Assembly (NCBI RefSeq): GCF_026626665.1
Contig: NZ_JAPNKE010000002.1
Coordinates: 2,419,204 to 2,483,203, forward strand
Direction of reading: 5' to 3'
Length of the DNA: 64,000 bases
DNA from: Nannocystis pusilla
GTDB lineage: Bacteria > Myxococcota_A > Polyangia > Nannocystales > Nannocystaceae
Every line of letters starts with the position of its first letter. The first letter of the stretch is position 1. The notes beneath the pieces are model-generated. The model was not told the origin of the DNA, searched no databases, and saw only the letters and a list, made by a program, of their open reading frames with translations. Below, one piece after another: positions 34,955-45,322 of this stretch. A program made the position numbers and the translations under genes.

Positions 34955-36172
34955 TCATCCGGCGAAGATCTGCAGGTTTTCGCCGATGTCGTCGCTGATC
35001 GACACGAGCGACTGCAGCTCGGGGTGGCGCAGCATCAAGAAACCATCGGATACGAGCGTGTTGCGCCAGTTACGGCGCGGGGCGCCGATCGGCAGCAAAT
35101 TGTCCCAGACGATGTGCTCGCCGTAGAGCTTGCGGATCCGGTCGAGCCCGACCACCCGCTGGATCCGCCCCTGACCGACGGCCCGCTTGTAGATGGTGCT
35201 GACGTTGTACTTGCGCTCGATGTCGACGTCGAAGCGCCCCCAGGCGACGGCCCGACCCCATTCGCGGAACACGTCGAAGTCGCACGCGTAGTTCATCTGG
35301 TCGACCTGGTGGGCGCCGGGCGGACGGGCGCCGATCTCGCCGAACACCACCTCGCCGTCGGCCTTCAGGTACCACTCCATGTGGGTGAAGCCGGACCGGA
35401 AGCCGAGGGCGCGGATGACGTCGTGCCCGAGCTTGACGCCGCCCGCGAGCGCGGGCTGGTCGACGTTGCGCAGGGCGATCACCTGCGGGCTGACCCACTC
35501 GTTGCTGCGCGCGACGAGCGGCCGCGGGCGGTACCAGGCGACGTTGAAGTAGGCGACCTGGCCCTCGATGCAGACGGTGTCGAAGGTGAACTCCGAGCCG
35601 TCGACGAACTCCTCGACGCTGACCTCGGGGACATGTCCGAGGCGCGGCAGCACGGCCCGCAGCTCGTCGGCCGAGTCGACGCGGTAGGTGTCGGCCGAGC
35701 CGGCCCCGGCGATCGGCTTGATGATGATCGGGAAGCCGATCTGCTCGGCGGCGTCCCAACACTCGGCGGTGGTGTTGCAGCGGACGTGCTTCGGGGTGCG
35801 CAGGCCGGCGGCGTCGAGGACCTGCTTCATCCGCTCCTTGTCGCGGAACGGCAGGGTCTGGGCGACGCCGAGGCCGTCGACGCCGAGGCCCTCGCGCAGG
35901 CGCGCGGCCAGGAGCATGCCGGGCTCCCACAAGCACTCGACCTTGTCGATCCGGCGCGCCTCGGGCCAGCGGCGCACGGCCTCGACCACGGCGGCCTCGT
36001 CCCACAGCGAGCGCACCTGAAGATAACCGGCGAGGCGCTCGCGCACCGACTCGGGCAAGGCGCCGGGGTGCTGGTCGCCGACGCCGTAGACGTGCGCGCC
36101 CACGTCGGCGAGGCCGCGGGTAAAGCTGGGCATCTCGCCGGGATAGCCGGGGGACAAGAGCAGGATGTTCAT
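34955..36172 (-). CDS. ATP-grasp domain carboxylate-amine ligase-like enzyme
   Basis: The 405-residue product has a Rossmann-like start (MNILLLSPGYPGEM), a KERMKQVLDAAGLRTPKH segment and the ATP-grasp core FPIIIKPIAGAGSADTYRV. EVSVEEFVDGSEFTFDTVC follows, with the metal-binding GEIGARPPGAHQVDQM (E and N-like positions). Such enzymes ligate a carboxylate to an amine or thiol via an acylphosphate. Substrates are unknown. Start ATG 36172 has GGCGGAGC upstream. It lies 51 bases downstream of the regulator gene, possibly in one unit. Confidence 0.85.
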   Translation of the reverse strand: MNILLLSPGYPGEMPSFTRGLADVGAHVYGVGDQHPGALPESVRERLAGYLQVRSLWDEAAVVEAVRRWPEARRIDKVECLWEPGMLLAARLREGLGVDGLGVAQTLPFRDKERMKQVLDAAGLRTPKHVRCNTTAECWDAAEQIGFPIIIKPIAGAGSADTYRVDSADELRAVLPRLGHVPEVSVEEFVDGSEFTFDTVCIEGQVAYFNVAWYRPRPLVARSNEWVSPQVIALRNVDQPALAGGVKLGHDVIRALGFRSGFTHMEWYLKADGEVVFGEIGARPPGAHQVDQMNYACDFDVFREWGRAVAWGRFDVDIERKYNVSTIYKRAVGQGRIQRVVGLDRIRKLYGEHIVWDNLLPIGAPRRNWRNTLVSDGFLMLRHPELQSLVSISDDIGENLQIFAG

Positions 36173-36223
36173 GCGAAAGCTCCGCCTCGATGGGTATCAG
36201 GGCGCCCGAGCGGGCGCAACGAT

Positions 36224-37660
<1,437 letters not shown>

Positions 37661-37789
37661 GACCAGGGTTTTACCCTTCCTTGACGCGCTGCGGGTATTT
37701 CGCGGCGAGCGCGAGCCCACACCGGTTTCGCCCGCTTCCGCCCGGCGGTCCTCGCGCCTGGGCGGCCCCGGTGGTACCTCTTGGACGGC

Positions 37790-38722
37790 ATGGAAGCGAG
37801 CTTCCCGACGACTACTTTGTCCGTGGGCGGACTACAGTTCACCGCGCTGGAGGGATCCCGCTCGTCGGCGCGGGACCGCCGGCGGCCGCTGGTGCTGTGT
37901 CTGCACGGCTTTCCCGACCATCACCGGACCTGGCGGCTGCAGATCCCGGCGCTGGAGGAGGCGGGCTTCCGCGTGGTGGCGCCGCTGCTCCGCGGCTACG
38001 AGCCGTCGTCCCAGCCGATCGACGACGACTACCACACGATCCGGATGGTCGAGGACGTGCTCGGGTTCATCGAGTACCTCGGGTGCCTGCGCGTCCACCT
38101 GGTCGGGCACGACTGGGGGGCGGTCATCGGCTACCAGGTGGCGGCGCGGGCGCCGGAGCGGCTGTCGTCGCTGACGGCGATGGCGGTGCCGCACCCGAAG
38201 CGGCTGGCCTCGGTGGCGGCGCTGCGGCTGCTGCCCCGGCAGCTGCGCAACTCCTGGTACATGTTCTTCTTTCAGCTGCGGCTTCTGTCCGACGCGGCGC
38301 TGCGGCGCAACGACTTCGCGCTGGTCGACAAGCTGTGGCGCGACTGGTCGCCCGGGTTCACGCCGCCGGCCGAGGAGATGCGGCTGCTCAAGCGCACGTT
38401 CCGCCAGCCGGGGGTGGCCGCGGCGGCGCTCGGGTACTACCGCGACATGTTCGACCCGATCACGCGCGCGGCCGCGACCTCGCGGGCGCTGATGCGGGCG
38501 ACGGTGTCGGTGCCGACGCTGGCGCTGACCGGGGCCGACGACGGCTGCCTCGACACCCGGCTGTTCGATCTGATGCGGAGCGAGGACTTCCCCCACGGCC
38601 TGTCGGTGCAGCGGATCGCGGGGGCCGGGCACTTCCTCCACCAGGAGCGGCCGGACGAGGTCAATCGGCGGCTGGTCGACTTCCTCCGCCGCCACGAGCC
38701 GGGCGACGTCGGCTGCGATTAG
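37790..38722 (+). CDS. Epoxide-hydrolase-like alpha/beta hydrolase
   Basis: About 310 residues from ATG 37790. Oxyanion HGFPDHH, nucleophile Asp in GHDWGAVIG (near residue 106), acid in TGADDGCLD and His in GAGHFLHQERP form the set typical of epoxide hydrolases and haloalkane dehalogenases. The Asp nucleophile and GHDWG context favour epoxide hydrolase. It is divergent from the NtrC regulator. The next gene is a Rieske oxygenase on the same strand, so the two could act on one lipid substrate (inference). Confidence 0.87.
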   Translation: MEASFPTTTLSVGGLQFTALEGSRSSARDRRRPLVLCLHGFPDHHRTWRLQIPALEEAGFRVVAPLLRGYEPSSQPIDDDYHTIRMVEDVLGFIEYLGCLRVHLVGHDWGAVIGYQVAARAPERLSSLTAMAVPHPKRLASVAALRLLPRQLRNSWYMFFFQLRLLSDAALRRNDFALVDKLWRDWSPGFTPPAEEMRLLKRTFRQPGVAAAALGYYRDMFDPITRAAATSRALMRATVSVPTLALTGADDGCLDTRLFDLMRSEDFPHGLSVQRIAGAGHFLHQERPDEVNRRLVDFLRRHEPGDVGCD

Positions 38723-38888
38723 GTCGCCGCGTGCGCATCGCCGAGGCCGCTCGTGAGGGCGAGCGGGTCGGCTGCCGGTGAACATGGTTCGCGGGGCGGT
38801 GGGCCGCCGACGACCCGCGAGAGCGGCGCCCGTCACACTCCCGCGGTGCGGGGGCTGCCCACGTTTGCCCGCACAAGGGGGCTCCGAG

Positions 38889-39854
38889 ATGAGCAGTCGC
38901 TTTCCGTTCACCGCCAACCCGATAGGTTGGTTCATGGTCGCCTACTCCGACGAACTGAAGCCGGCCGGCGTGATGCCGCTGCACTACTTCGGGCGCAAGC
39001 TGGTGCTGTTCCGCGGGCAGGACGGGGTCGCCCGCGTGCTCGACGCCCATTGCCCCCACCTCGGCGCGCACCTCGGGCACGGCGGCTGCGTCATCGAGAA
39101 CAACATCACCTGTCCGTTCCACGGCTGGCGCTTCGACGGGTCGGGGAGCTGCGTCGGGATCCCCTATGCGAAGAAGATCCCGCCCGCCGCGATGCTCCGG
39201 CGCTGGCCGGTGAGCGAGAAGAACGGGATGATCTTCGTCCACCACGCGCCCGACGAGTCGTACGCGCCGACCTGGGAGGTGCCTGCGCTGGCCGAGCACG
39301 AGTCGCAGGCGTGGACCGGCTACGCGCGCCGGCGCTGGCGCGTCCGCACCAACGTCCACGAGATCGTCGAGAATGCGTTCGACGTGGCCCACTTCTGCTT
39401 CGTCCACGGCGCGATCCGCCTGCCCGAGTCGAAGGTGACGATGAACGGGCCGCTGTTCCAGGTCAACTCGCACACCGCCTTCGACACCCCGGCCGGGGTG
39501 ATGGAGGGCGACATCGACATCGATACGTACGGCTTCGGCTTGTTCACCGCGCGCTACCGCGGGCTCATCGAGGGGCTCATCATCGCCTCGCTGACGCCCA
39601 TCGACGACGAGTTCGTCGACGTCCGCTTCACCTTCACCGTCAAGCGCGTGCCCGACGAGGCGGCCACCGCGTTCGTGGCCCAGCAGTTCATGGAGGACGC
39701 CTGCCACCAGCTCGAGCAGGACATCGCGGTGTGGGAGCACAAGCGTTTTTTGGCCCGCCCGCTGCTGTGCGAGGGCGACGGGCCGATCGGGCTGTTCCGC
39801 AAGTGGGCCCGCCAGTTCTACCCGGTGTCGACGCTGCGGGCGCGGGCGATCTGA
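38889..39854 (+). CDS. Rieske-type non-heme iron oxygenase (KshA/Neverland-like)
   Basis: The 321-residue product has a Rieske [2Fe-2S] motif with CPHLGAH and CPFHGW (about residues 54-79). The mononuclear iron site is ENAFDVAHFCFVHG (D/E-x2-H-x4-H). Overall pattern, including PYAKKIPP and the C-terminal QFMEDACHQLEQDIAVWEHK, resembles steroid-acting members such as 3-ketosteroid 9-alpha-hydroxylase and cholesterol 7-desaturase. Sterol substrate is inference. ATG 38889 is preceded by GGGGCTCCGAG. The upstream extension in the same frame lacks conservation. Confidence 0.88.
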   Translation: MSSRFPFTANPIGWFMVAYSDELKPAGVMPLHYFGRKLVLFRGQDGVARVLDAHCPHLGAHLGHGGCVIENNITCPFHGWRFDGSGSCVGIPYAKKIPPAAMLRRWPVSEKNGMIFVHHAPDESYAPTWEVPALAEHESQAWTGYARRRWRVRTNVHEIVENAFDVAHFCFVHGAIRLPESKVTMNGPLFQVNSHTAFDTPAGVMEGDIDIDTYGFGLFTARYRGLIEGLIIASLTPIDDEFVDVRFTFTVKRVPDEAATAFVAQQFMEDACHQLEQDIAVWEHKRFLARPLLCEGDGPIGLFRKWARQFYPVSTLRARAI

Positions 39855-39868
39855 GGCGGGTGAACAAT

Positions 39869-39941
39869 GGGACATGTCGCCGTAGACATGTCCGAATGCA
39901 TAGGTTCGAGGAGACATGTCCAGGAGGGCATGTCCGAAGGC
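39869..39941. repeat. 14-bp palindromic repeat cluster
   Basis: Units GGACATGTCGCCGT, AGACATGTCCGAAT, GCATAGGTTCGAGG, AGACATGTCCAGGA and GGGCATGTCCGAAG are arranged in register between convergent genes. Confidence 0.85.
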
Positions 39942-39948
39942 GCAGCGA

Positions 39949-40815
39949 TCAGCGCGACGGCGGGAGGGCCGGGCGGCGGCGCAGCACCATGCGCTGGTTG
40001 CCCCAGGCGACCAGCCGGCCCTCGTCGTCCCAGAGCTCGATGTCCGCGGTGGCGTAGCCGGCCCGCGCGCGGCGGCAGTGCGCGTGCGTCAAGAGCCACT
40101 CGCGGCGGGTGTCCTCGAGCCAGTGGACGGTGAGATCGAGGCTGGGGGCGACGGTGTCGGCGAGGACGGGTCCGCCGATCTGGAACATCGCCGGCGGCAT
40201 GGTATCGACGAGCGGCGGCAGGGCCAGCGGATCGAGCTGGCCGTCGGGCGAGGTCTGCGGGACCAGGTGGCGGTACCAGTAGGCGGCGCGGTCGAGACCG
40301 GGGGCCCAGCGATCCTCGCGCCACCACGGCTGGCCGAGCGCGCGCCGGCAGTCGTAGTTGCGGAAGAACGGCGGGGAGCCGCCGCCCTCACTGCGCGCGT
40401 CGATCGTCGGCAGCTCGTGCGGGCCGGGCAGGGCGGGCGCGCGGACGAGGCCGAGCTCGGGGCCGGGGCGCTCGCGGCCGAAAGTGGCGACGACCTCGAG
40501 GCCGGGGGACGGACCGCCCGCCGCCGACAGCGCGGCGCGGACCTGGGTGGCGAGCTGGCCGCGGCGCAGGACGACGACGTCGATGACGAGCGGACCCTCG
40601 CCGACGGGCACGCAGAAGATGGCGGTGGCCGACAGCGGCTTCAGCGTGGGGTCGTCGATCTCGGCGGCGATCGCCCGCAAGGCCGCCGTCATGAGCACGC
40701 CGCCCGAGGGCATGAAGTAGTTCCAGTGCGGCGGGAGGTCGAGGAGGTAGCGGCCAGGGCCCTCGGGGCTGCGGACGACGGCGGTGTCGCGCGCGAGATC
40801 GGCGGGGTGCGTCAT
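39949..40815 (-). CDS. Double-hotdog acyl-CoA thioesterase (TesB-like)
   Basis: ATG 40815 (MTHPADLARD) gives 288 residues. Two hotdog halves are suggested by HWNYFMPSGGVLMTAALRAI and, in the second half, SLDLTVHWLEDTRREWLLTH followed by ADIELWDDEGRLVAWGNQRM. These are typical of the thioesterase-like superfamily that hydrolyses acyl-CoA. Substrate chain length is unknown. A promoter with TTGTTC and TATCAT lies just upstream. Confidence 0.85.
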   Translation of the reverse strand: MTHPADLARDTAVVRSPEGPGRYLLDLPPHWNYFMPSGGVLMTAALRAIAAEIDDPTLKPLSATAIFCVPVGEGPLVIDVVVLRRGQLATQVRAALSAAGGPSPGLEVVATFGRERPGPELGLVRAPALPGPHELPTIDARSEGGGSPPFFRNYDCRRALGQPWWREDRWAPGLDRAAYWYRHLVPQTSPDGQLDPLALPPLVDTMPPAMFQIGGPVLADTVAPSLDLTVHWLEDTRREWLLTHAHCRRARAGYATADIELWDDEGRLVAWGNQRMVLRRRPALPPSR

Positions 40816-40823
40816 CGCCCGCG

Positions 40824-40851
40824 ATGATACCTCGAATGTCGCCGAGAACAA
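40824..40851 (-). promoter_or_regulatory. Promoter of the thioesterase gene (TTGTTC-N16-TATCAT)
   Basis: On the minus strand TTGTTC (40851-40846) is followed by a 16-base spacer and TATCAT (40829-40824). The -10 lies 8 bases before the ATG, predicting a leaderless transcript. Confidence 0.55.
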
Positions 40852-41030
40852 TGTTCCGCGGCGAGGCCCTGGCGGGAGAGCGTTGCCGCGGGGCGCCGGG
40901 TGCGAGGGGGCGCGAGATCGTGGCGGGCTGCGGCGACGCGGACGCCGGGTGAGCGCGGGCGGCTGCGGCAGGAGCAGGAGTCGCTGGAGGTCTCCCGGGC
41001 GACGGCGGGCGGGTCGCGTCGTGGCGCTCG

Positions 41031-41113
41031 GATGGACATGGCCTTGAAGGCATGTTCTTCAGAACATGGCGATAAGGACAGGGCGTTCAGAGCATGCTGC
41101 GAGGGACATCTCG
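41031..41113. repeat. 14-bp palindromic repeat cluster
   Basis: Units include TGGACATGGCCTTG, AAGGCATGTTCTTC, AGAACATGGCGATA, AGGACAGGGCGTTC and AGAGCATGCTGCGA. CATGTTC (41051-41057) and GAACATG (41062-41068) form a perfect stem with compensatory arms and a TTCA loop. Confidence 0.85.
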
Positions 41114-41168
41114 TGTCTGCGACCCGAGCGCGCGCAGGCTGGCGCGGAGGTCGGCGGTGCGGGCGAAC

Positions 41169-41912
41169 ATGCTGACCCGCTGGTACAACGGCACCGACCA
41201 CTTCTACACCGCCGACGTCGAGCACCCCGAGGACCACGGCTACCAGGAGGAGGCGTCGCCCGGGTACCTGTTCCGCACGCAGGTCGCCGGTACGGTGCCG
41301 CTGTACCGCTACTGGAACGGCACCGACCACTTCTACACCACCGACTACAACGAGCTCCGCGAGGGCGCCCACGGGTGGAACAAGGAGGGGATCGCCGGCT
41401 ACGTGTACGCGTCTGCCCAGAACGGCGCGGTGCCGCTGTACCGCGACTGGAACGACGAGGACCACTTCTACACCACCGACTTCAACGAGCTCGGCGAAGG
41501 TCGTCACGGCTACAAGCGCGAGGGCATCGCCGGCTACCTGGTGCCGCAGTCGGTGATCGACAACGGGGTGGTCCAGGACGTCACCGCGCTGCTGCCCGAG
41601 CTCGCCGATCGCACCTTCGAGATCGCGGGCACGTTCCGCGGGGAGTCGACGGTGCGCCAGGCCCAGATCCTGCTGCTCGAGTCGGAGGCCACCGCGCAGG
41701 AGTGCCAGATCCTCGCCAGCAAGCTCGGTGGTGGGGCCTCGGCGGCCCGCTCGGCTCCGAAGGGCTTCTACGAGGTGCGCGCGCCGGAGGCCAAGCTGGT
41801 CGGCAAGCAGCCGATCCAGCCGCAAGCGAAGCCGAGCCCGGGAGTGCGACTGGAGGCCAAGCCGGTCAAGACGATCCAGGCCTCGAAGCCGCCGCGCGCC
41901 GGTCGCAAGTGA
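41169..41912 (+). CDS. DUF5648-type repeat protein
   Basis: The product has three tandem repeats of about 47 residues, each with PLYRYWNGTDHFYTTD-like sequence followed by a GY(V/L) strand (residues 3-120). This is the pattern of DUF5648 (lectin-like beta-propeller) domains. A globular or linker section and a basic Lys/Pro tail (KTIQASKPPR) follow. The tail resembles the end of the membrane protein at 9638-10686. ATG 41169 is chosen because upstream frame (to 41094) runs into the dispersed repeats. No signal peptide is seen with either start. Function is unknown. Confidence 0.75.
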   Translation: MLTRWYNGTDHFYTADVEHPEDHGYQEEASPGYLFRTQVAGTVPLYRYWNGTDHFYTTDYNELREGAHGWNKEGIAGYVYASAQNGAVPLYRDWNDEDHFYTTDFNELGEGRHGYKREGIAGYLVPQSVIDNGVVQDVTALLPELADRTFEIAGTFRGESTVRQAQILLLESEATAQECQILASKLGGGASAARSAPKGFYEVRAPEAKLVGKQPIQPQAKPSPGVRLEAKPVKTIQASKPPRAGRK

Positions 41913-41954
41913 TCTTCGACCGTCGCCGCGCCGGCCCTGGCCTCCGGCGCGGCG

Positions 41955-42006
41955 ATATGTCTATGGGGACATGTTCGATATGAAATGTCTATAAAGACAT
42001 GTCCCA
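41955..42006. repeat. Palindromic repeat cluster with covarying stems
   Basis: ATGTCT-ATGG-GGACAT (41957-41972) and ATGTCT-ATAA-AGACAT (41985-42000) lie between convergent genes. In the second, T-A has replaced the C-G closing pair on both arms. Confidence 0.85.
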
Positions 42007-42023
42007 TCTTGCGGCACCGGCGA

Positions 42024-42908
42024 TCAAGGCGGTCCTTCGCTGCTCGCGCAGCGGAAGCCCGTCACCCCCTCGGTGCCGACCCCGAGCCGGCCCCAGCGGC
42101 GCAAAGACAGCGAGGTCATGGTGTTTCCGGGCAGCGTGTACGCGTCCCAGTAGCCGCCGCGGACGATCTTGAGGTCGGGGTAGCCGTCCGACATCTCGGG
42201 CCCCTGCGGATCGCGAGCCGGCGCGTTCGCGTAGTAGGTCTTTCCGCGCCAATCGTGGACCCACTCCTGGACGTTGCCGAGCATGCCGACGGCGCCGTAC
42301 GGCGACAGGTCGTCAGGAAACGCGTCGACGGGGAGCGGATGACGCTCACGCGGACAATCGTCGCCGAGCAAGAGGTGGGCCTGGCCGCACTTCGGATGCT
42401 CGTTGCCCCACGGCCAGCGGCGCCCGTCGGTGCCGCGCGCGGCCTTCTCCCACTCGGCCTCGGTGGGCAACCGCTTGCCTCTCCAGACGCAGTAGGCGTC
42501 GGCCTGCGACCAGGTGACGCCAGTGACGGGGAGGCCGGTGACGGCCGGCGGTTCGACCTCCGACCACGGCACGCCGTCGGGGGCCGAACATGCGCCCGCC
42601 TGGCCGCATTCGCCGTACTGCTCGGCGGTGACTTCGAACTTGTCGATCCAGAACCCGGACAGCTCGTGCTCTCGATAGGGCACGTTCAGGGCGAGGTGCG
42701 CGTCGGGATCGTCTTCGCAGTAATCACCGCCCTCGACGTTGCAGCCGCGCCAGAACGTGCCCGCCGGTACGCGAACCATGCCCGCGCGCTCTTCGATCGC
42801 CGGCACGGCCGTCGTGTCGCCCGTCTCTGAAGTCGAAGGTTCGGCGTGGCAGCCGCCGCAAGCTGCTACCAGCGCCACGACTCCCCCGATCGCCGTCCTC
42901 AGTGGCAT
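42024..42908 (-). CDS. FGE/SUMF1-domain lipoprotein
   Basis: ATG 42908 gives MPLRTAIGGVVALVAAC, a lipoprotein signal, then a short linker. The formylglycine-generating-enzyme-like fold follows with MVRVPAGTFWRGC, FWIDKFEVTAEQYGEC, PVTGVTWSQADAYCVWRGK, RLPTEAEWEKAARG, GMLGNVQEWVHDW, IVRGGYWDA and GFRCA. Most such bacterial proteins are not sulfatase activators; the fold binds calcium and can be sugar- or protein-binding. Extra cysteines suggest an oxidising, extracytoplasmic location. No sulfatase gene is nearby. Confidence 0.85.
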   Translation of the reverse strand: MPLRTAIGGVVALVAACGGCHAEPSTSETGDTTAVPAIEERAGMVRVPAGTFWRGCNVEGGDYCEDDPDAHLALNVPYREHELSGFWIDKFEVTAEQYGECGQAGACSAPDGVPWSEVEPPAVTGLPVTGVTWSQADAYCVWRGKRLPTEAEWEKAARGTDGRRWPWGNEHPKCGQAHLLLGDDCPRERHPLPVDAFPDDLSPYGAVGMLGNVQEWVHDWRGKTYYANAPARDPQGPEMSDGYPDLKIVRGGYWDAYTLPGNTMTSLSLRRWGRLGVGTEGVTGFRCASSEGPP

Positions 42909-42995
42909 GTCGACGGTCCCGCGAGTGGGGCGGTCGGCAGCAGGCTGCTTCCGAGATCGCCGAACCGTGCCCCACACGCGCCTCGGCCGGTCGCG

Positions 42996-44087
42996 TCAGT
43001 CGAGCAGGCGGATGCCGAGGAAGCGGTGCTGCTGCCGGCGGAAGCGGGCCTCGTGGTAGATGCCGAGGTAGTTGATCTCGGACTCCCAGCGCGGGCCCGG
43101 CCGCTGCAGGTTCTCGAGCGAGCCGATCGCGTCCTCGAAGGCGTGGAGGAAGCGCGGCACCGGGCGGCCCATCGTCGACTCGGCGGCCGCCAGCTCGCGC
43201 GACATCCGCTCGATCGTGCCGAAGTGGAGGACGCCGCGGCGCATCAGGTCTTGCAGCGAGTTGGCCAGGCGCTCGGGGGTGTAGCCGTCGGACTCCATCG
43301 CCGCGGTGACCGCGAGCAGGCCGCGCGGCTCGAGCGCGCCGGCCTCGAACAGCACGGCGGCGCCCTGGAAGTAGTTGTAGATGGCGACCACGCGCGCGCC
43401 GTAGCCGGCGAAGCGATCGAGCGGCGAGCGGCGCTCGAGGTGGATGAAGATCCGGCGCACCACCTCGCCGGAGCCGAACAGCTGGCGGTGGTACGCCATG
43501 ATCTCGTCGACGTCGCCGCGGTAGACCTTGCAGGTGCTGAGGATCGCCGCCAGGGCGACGGCGTCGATGCGGCCGGCGAGGATGTCGGCGTAGACGCTGT
43601 AGATGAACGCGTCCTGCTCGGCGTCGTCGCCGAACAGGTACTCGTCGACGTGCTCGGCGGCCATGTGGCTGAGCAGCAGGGCCTTGAGCTTGTAGCCGAC
43701 CTGGCCGCGGATGGCCCGGAAGCGGCCGCGCAGCAGGTTCTCGAGGTTGGGCTTGAGGATGAACATGTCGGGCTCGACGCCGTCGAGCGCGAGCTTGGCG
43801 GTCAAGACCTTGCGCATCTGCCGGGGCGAGCCGCTGATGAAGGTGACGCGCCGGTGGCTGCGCTCGCGCGGGTCGAGCAGCGCGCGCAACAGGGCGCTGG
43901 CGCCGGCCACCGCGACCTTGTCCTCGGCCTTCTGGCGGAAGGTCCGGATGAGGTCCTTGACCGTGTCGAACTCGGTGCGCAGGTAGGTCTTGTCGAGGTC
44001 CCAGCGCAGGTGCATGAAGCGGCGCGGCTGCAGCGCCTGTCCTTCGGGACTGGTGGGCTCGGACGGGTCGGTGGGCTCGGTCGTCAT
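42996..44087 (-). CDS. App1-like HAD-superfamily phosphatase
   Basis: The 363-residue product carries HAD motifs in the App1 (DUF2183) order: motif I WDLDKTYL, motif II TFISGSPRQM, a Lys in the MFILKPN segment and motif IV LFGDDAEQDAFIY. App1 proteins include phosphatidate phosphatases. ATG 44087 overlaps the stop of the PlsX-like gene by 4 bases (ATGA), so both are translated together. PlsX also acts in phosphatidate synthesis. This supports a lipid role for the pair (inference). TGTCC-TTCG-GGACT near 44039 is a repeat core inside the gene. Confidence 0.78.
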   Translation of the reverse strand: MTTEPTDPSEPTSPEGQALQPRRFMHLRWDLDKTYLRTEFDTVKDLIRTFRQKAEDKVAVAGASALLRALLDPRERSHRRVTFISGSPRQMRKVLTAKLALDGVEPDMFILKPNLENLLRGRFRAIRGQVGYKLKALLLSHMAAEHVDEYLFGDDAEQDAFIYSVYADILAGRIDAVALAAILSTCKVYRGDVDEIMAYHRQLFGSGEVVRRIFIHLERRSPLDRFAGYGARVVAIYNYFQGAAVLFEAGALEPRGLLAVTAAMESDGYTPERLANSLQDLMRRGVLHFGTIERMSRELAAAESTMGRPVPRFLHAFEDAIGSLENLQRPGPRWESEINYLGIYHEARFRRQQHRFLGIRLLD

Positions 44088-45148
44088 GTCGCCTCCGGGT
44101 CGGGCGGGCTCGCCGGCGGCGCGCCGAGGCCGTGGAACTCGGCCACGCCGGCGCTGATGGCGGCGATGACTTGCAGGCGATCGATCTTGGCGCCGAGGCG
44201 GATCGCGTTGAGGAAGGCGCGCCGGCCGGAGTCGGCCTGAGTGACCATCACCGCGCGATCGAAGCCGAGCAGGGGCGCGCCGCCGTAGTTCTCCCAGTCG
44301 GTGAACTCGCGGATCGCCGAGATGCCGTCGCTCAGCATCTGCACGCCGACCCGCCACTGGAACTTCTCGGCCGCGCGCCGCAGCAGGCTCTCGCCGGTGG
44401 CGGCGACGCCCTCGAGGGTGCGCAGCAGGACGTCGCCGGAGAAGCCGTCGGTGACGATGACGTCGGCGTCGCCCGAGGTCACGCTGTCGGCGCGGATGCA
44501 GCCGACGTACTCGAAGGCCGGCCGGGCGGCGAGCAGGCGGCGATGGGCCTCGCGCGCGCGGGCGGGCGCGTTGGAGATGCCGTGGCCGTTGCACAGGAGC
44601 GCCACGCGCGGGCGATCGATGCGCGAGATCTTGGCGGCATAGGCGGCGCCCATCGCGGCGAAGGTGACGAGGTCGTCGCCGCTGCACTCGACGGTCGCGC
44701 CGACGTCGAGCAGCAGCGCGAACAGGTCGGACACCGGGCCGTGCGGGCGCAGGGTGGGGTAGACGGCCGCGAGGGCGGCGTGGGGGACGCCGGGGATCCG
44801 GCCCAGGATCTGCTGCGCGCCGGCGACGATGAGGCCCGGCGCGCCGGCCGAGACGAACACGGCGCTCGGGTCGCGGGCGGCGATCTCGAGGCCGACGACG
44901 ACGCTGTTGCGCGGGGCCTGGCGCAGCACCTCGGCGGCGTCCATGTCGGGCTCGCAGCGGTCGCGGGCGTGGGCGACGCGCAGGCGCTCGGCGTCATGGG
45001 CGATCTTCGCCAGCGCCGTCGTGATGTCGGATTCGTCGCCGACGACGGTGATCTGGTGATCGAGCTGCAGGCTGGCGATCGCGGCGGCCTCGAGCGCCTC
45101 GCGCCCGCCGTCGCGACCTGCACAGCTATCGAGGACGATGTGGGCCAC
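44084..45148 (-). CDS. plsX: PlsX-like phosphate acyltransferase, divergent
   Basis: PlsX makes acyl-phosphate from acyl-ACP for phospholipid synthesis. The 354-residue product matches in order: VVGDESDI, an RNSVVVGLEIAARDPSAVFVSAGAPG segment, LLDVGATVECSGDDLVTFAAMG, RVALLCNGH, YVGCIRADSVTSGDADVIVTDGFSGDVLLRTLEGVA and APLLGFDRAVMVTQ. The usual DAMGGD start is replaced by LDSCAGRDGG, and SNG-type segments differ. It may therefore be a paralogue with altered specificity. GTG 45148 is the likely start (VAHIVLDSC); an upstream ATG at 45241 lacks support. Confidence 0.82.
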   Translation of the reverse strand: MAHIVLDSCAGRDGGREALEAAAIASLQLDHQITVVGDESDITTALAKIAHDAERLRVAHARDRCEPDMDAAEVLRQAPRNSVVVGLEIAARDPSAVFVSAGAPGLIVAGAQQILGRIPGVPHAALAAVYPTLRPHGPVSDLFALLLDVGATVECSGDDLVTFAAMGAAYAAKISRIDRPRVALLCNGHGISNAPARAREAHRRLLAARPAFEYVGCIRADSVTSGDADVIVTDGFSGDVLLRTLEGVAATGESLLRRAAEKFQWRVGVQMLSDGISAIREFTDWENYGGAPLLGFDRAVMVTQADSGRRAFLNAIRLGAKIDRLQVIAAISAGVAEFHGLGAPPASPPDPEAT

Positions 45149-45322
45149 GGCGTGAAGCTGTTGTAGCAGAGTCCGGGGGCGGGCGCGCGGCGGCGCGGAG
45201 CCGACCGCGGGCCGGCTTGGGGTCGGCGCAAGCTCGGGCAAGCAGGCCCGGCGGGCCGTGGTGCGTGCGACGGGCCCGGCAGGGTCGGGCCGTATACGAG
45301 AGGGTGCGCAGCGGCGCGGCGT

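Noticed and set aside
42024..42908. Sulfatase-activating enzyme
   Set aside because: The FGE fold is clear, but the protein is a predicted lipoprotein and no sulfatase is nearby, so a true formylglycine-generating role is not supported.
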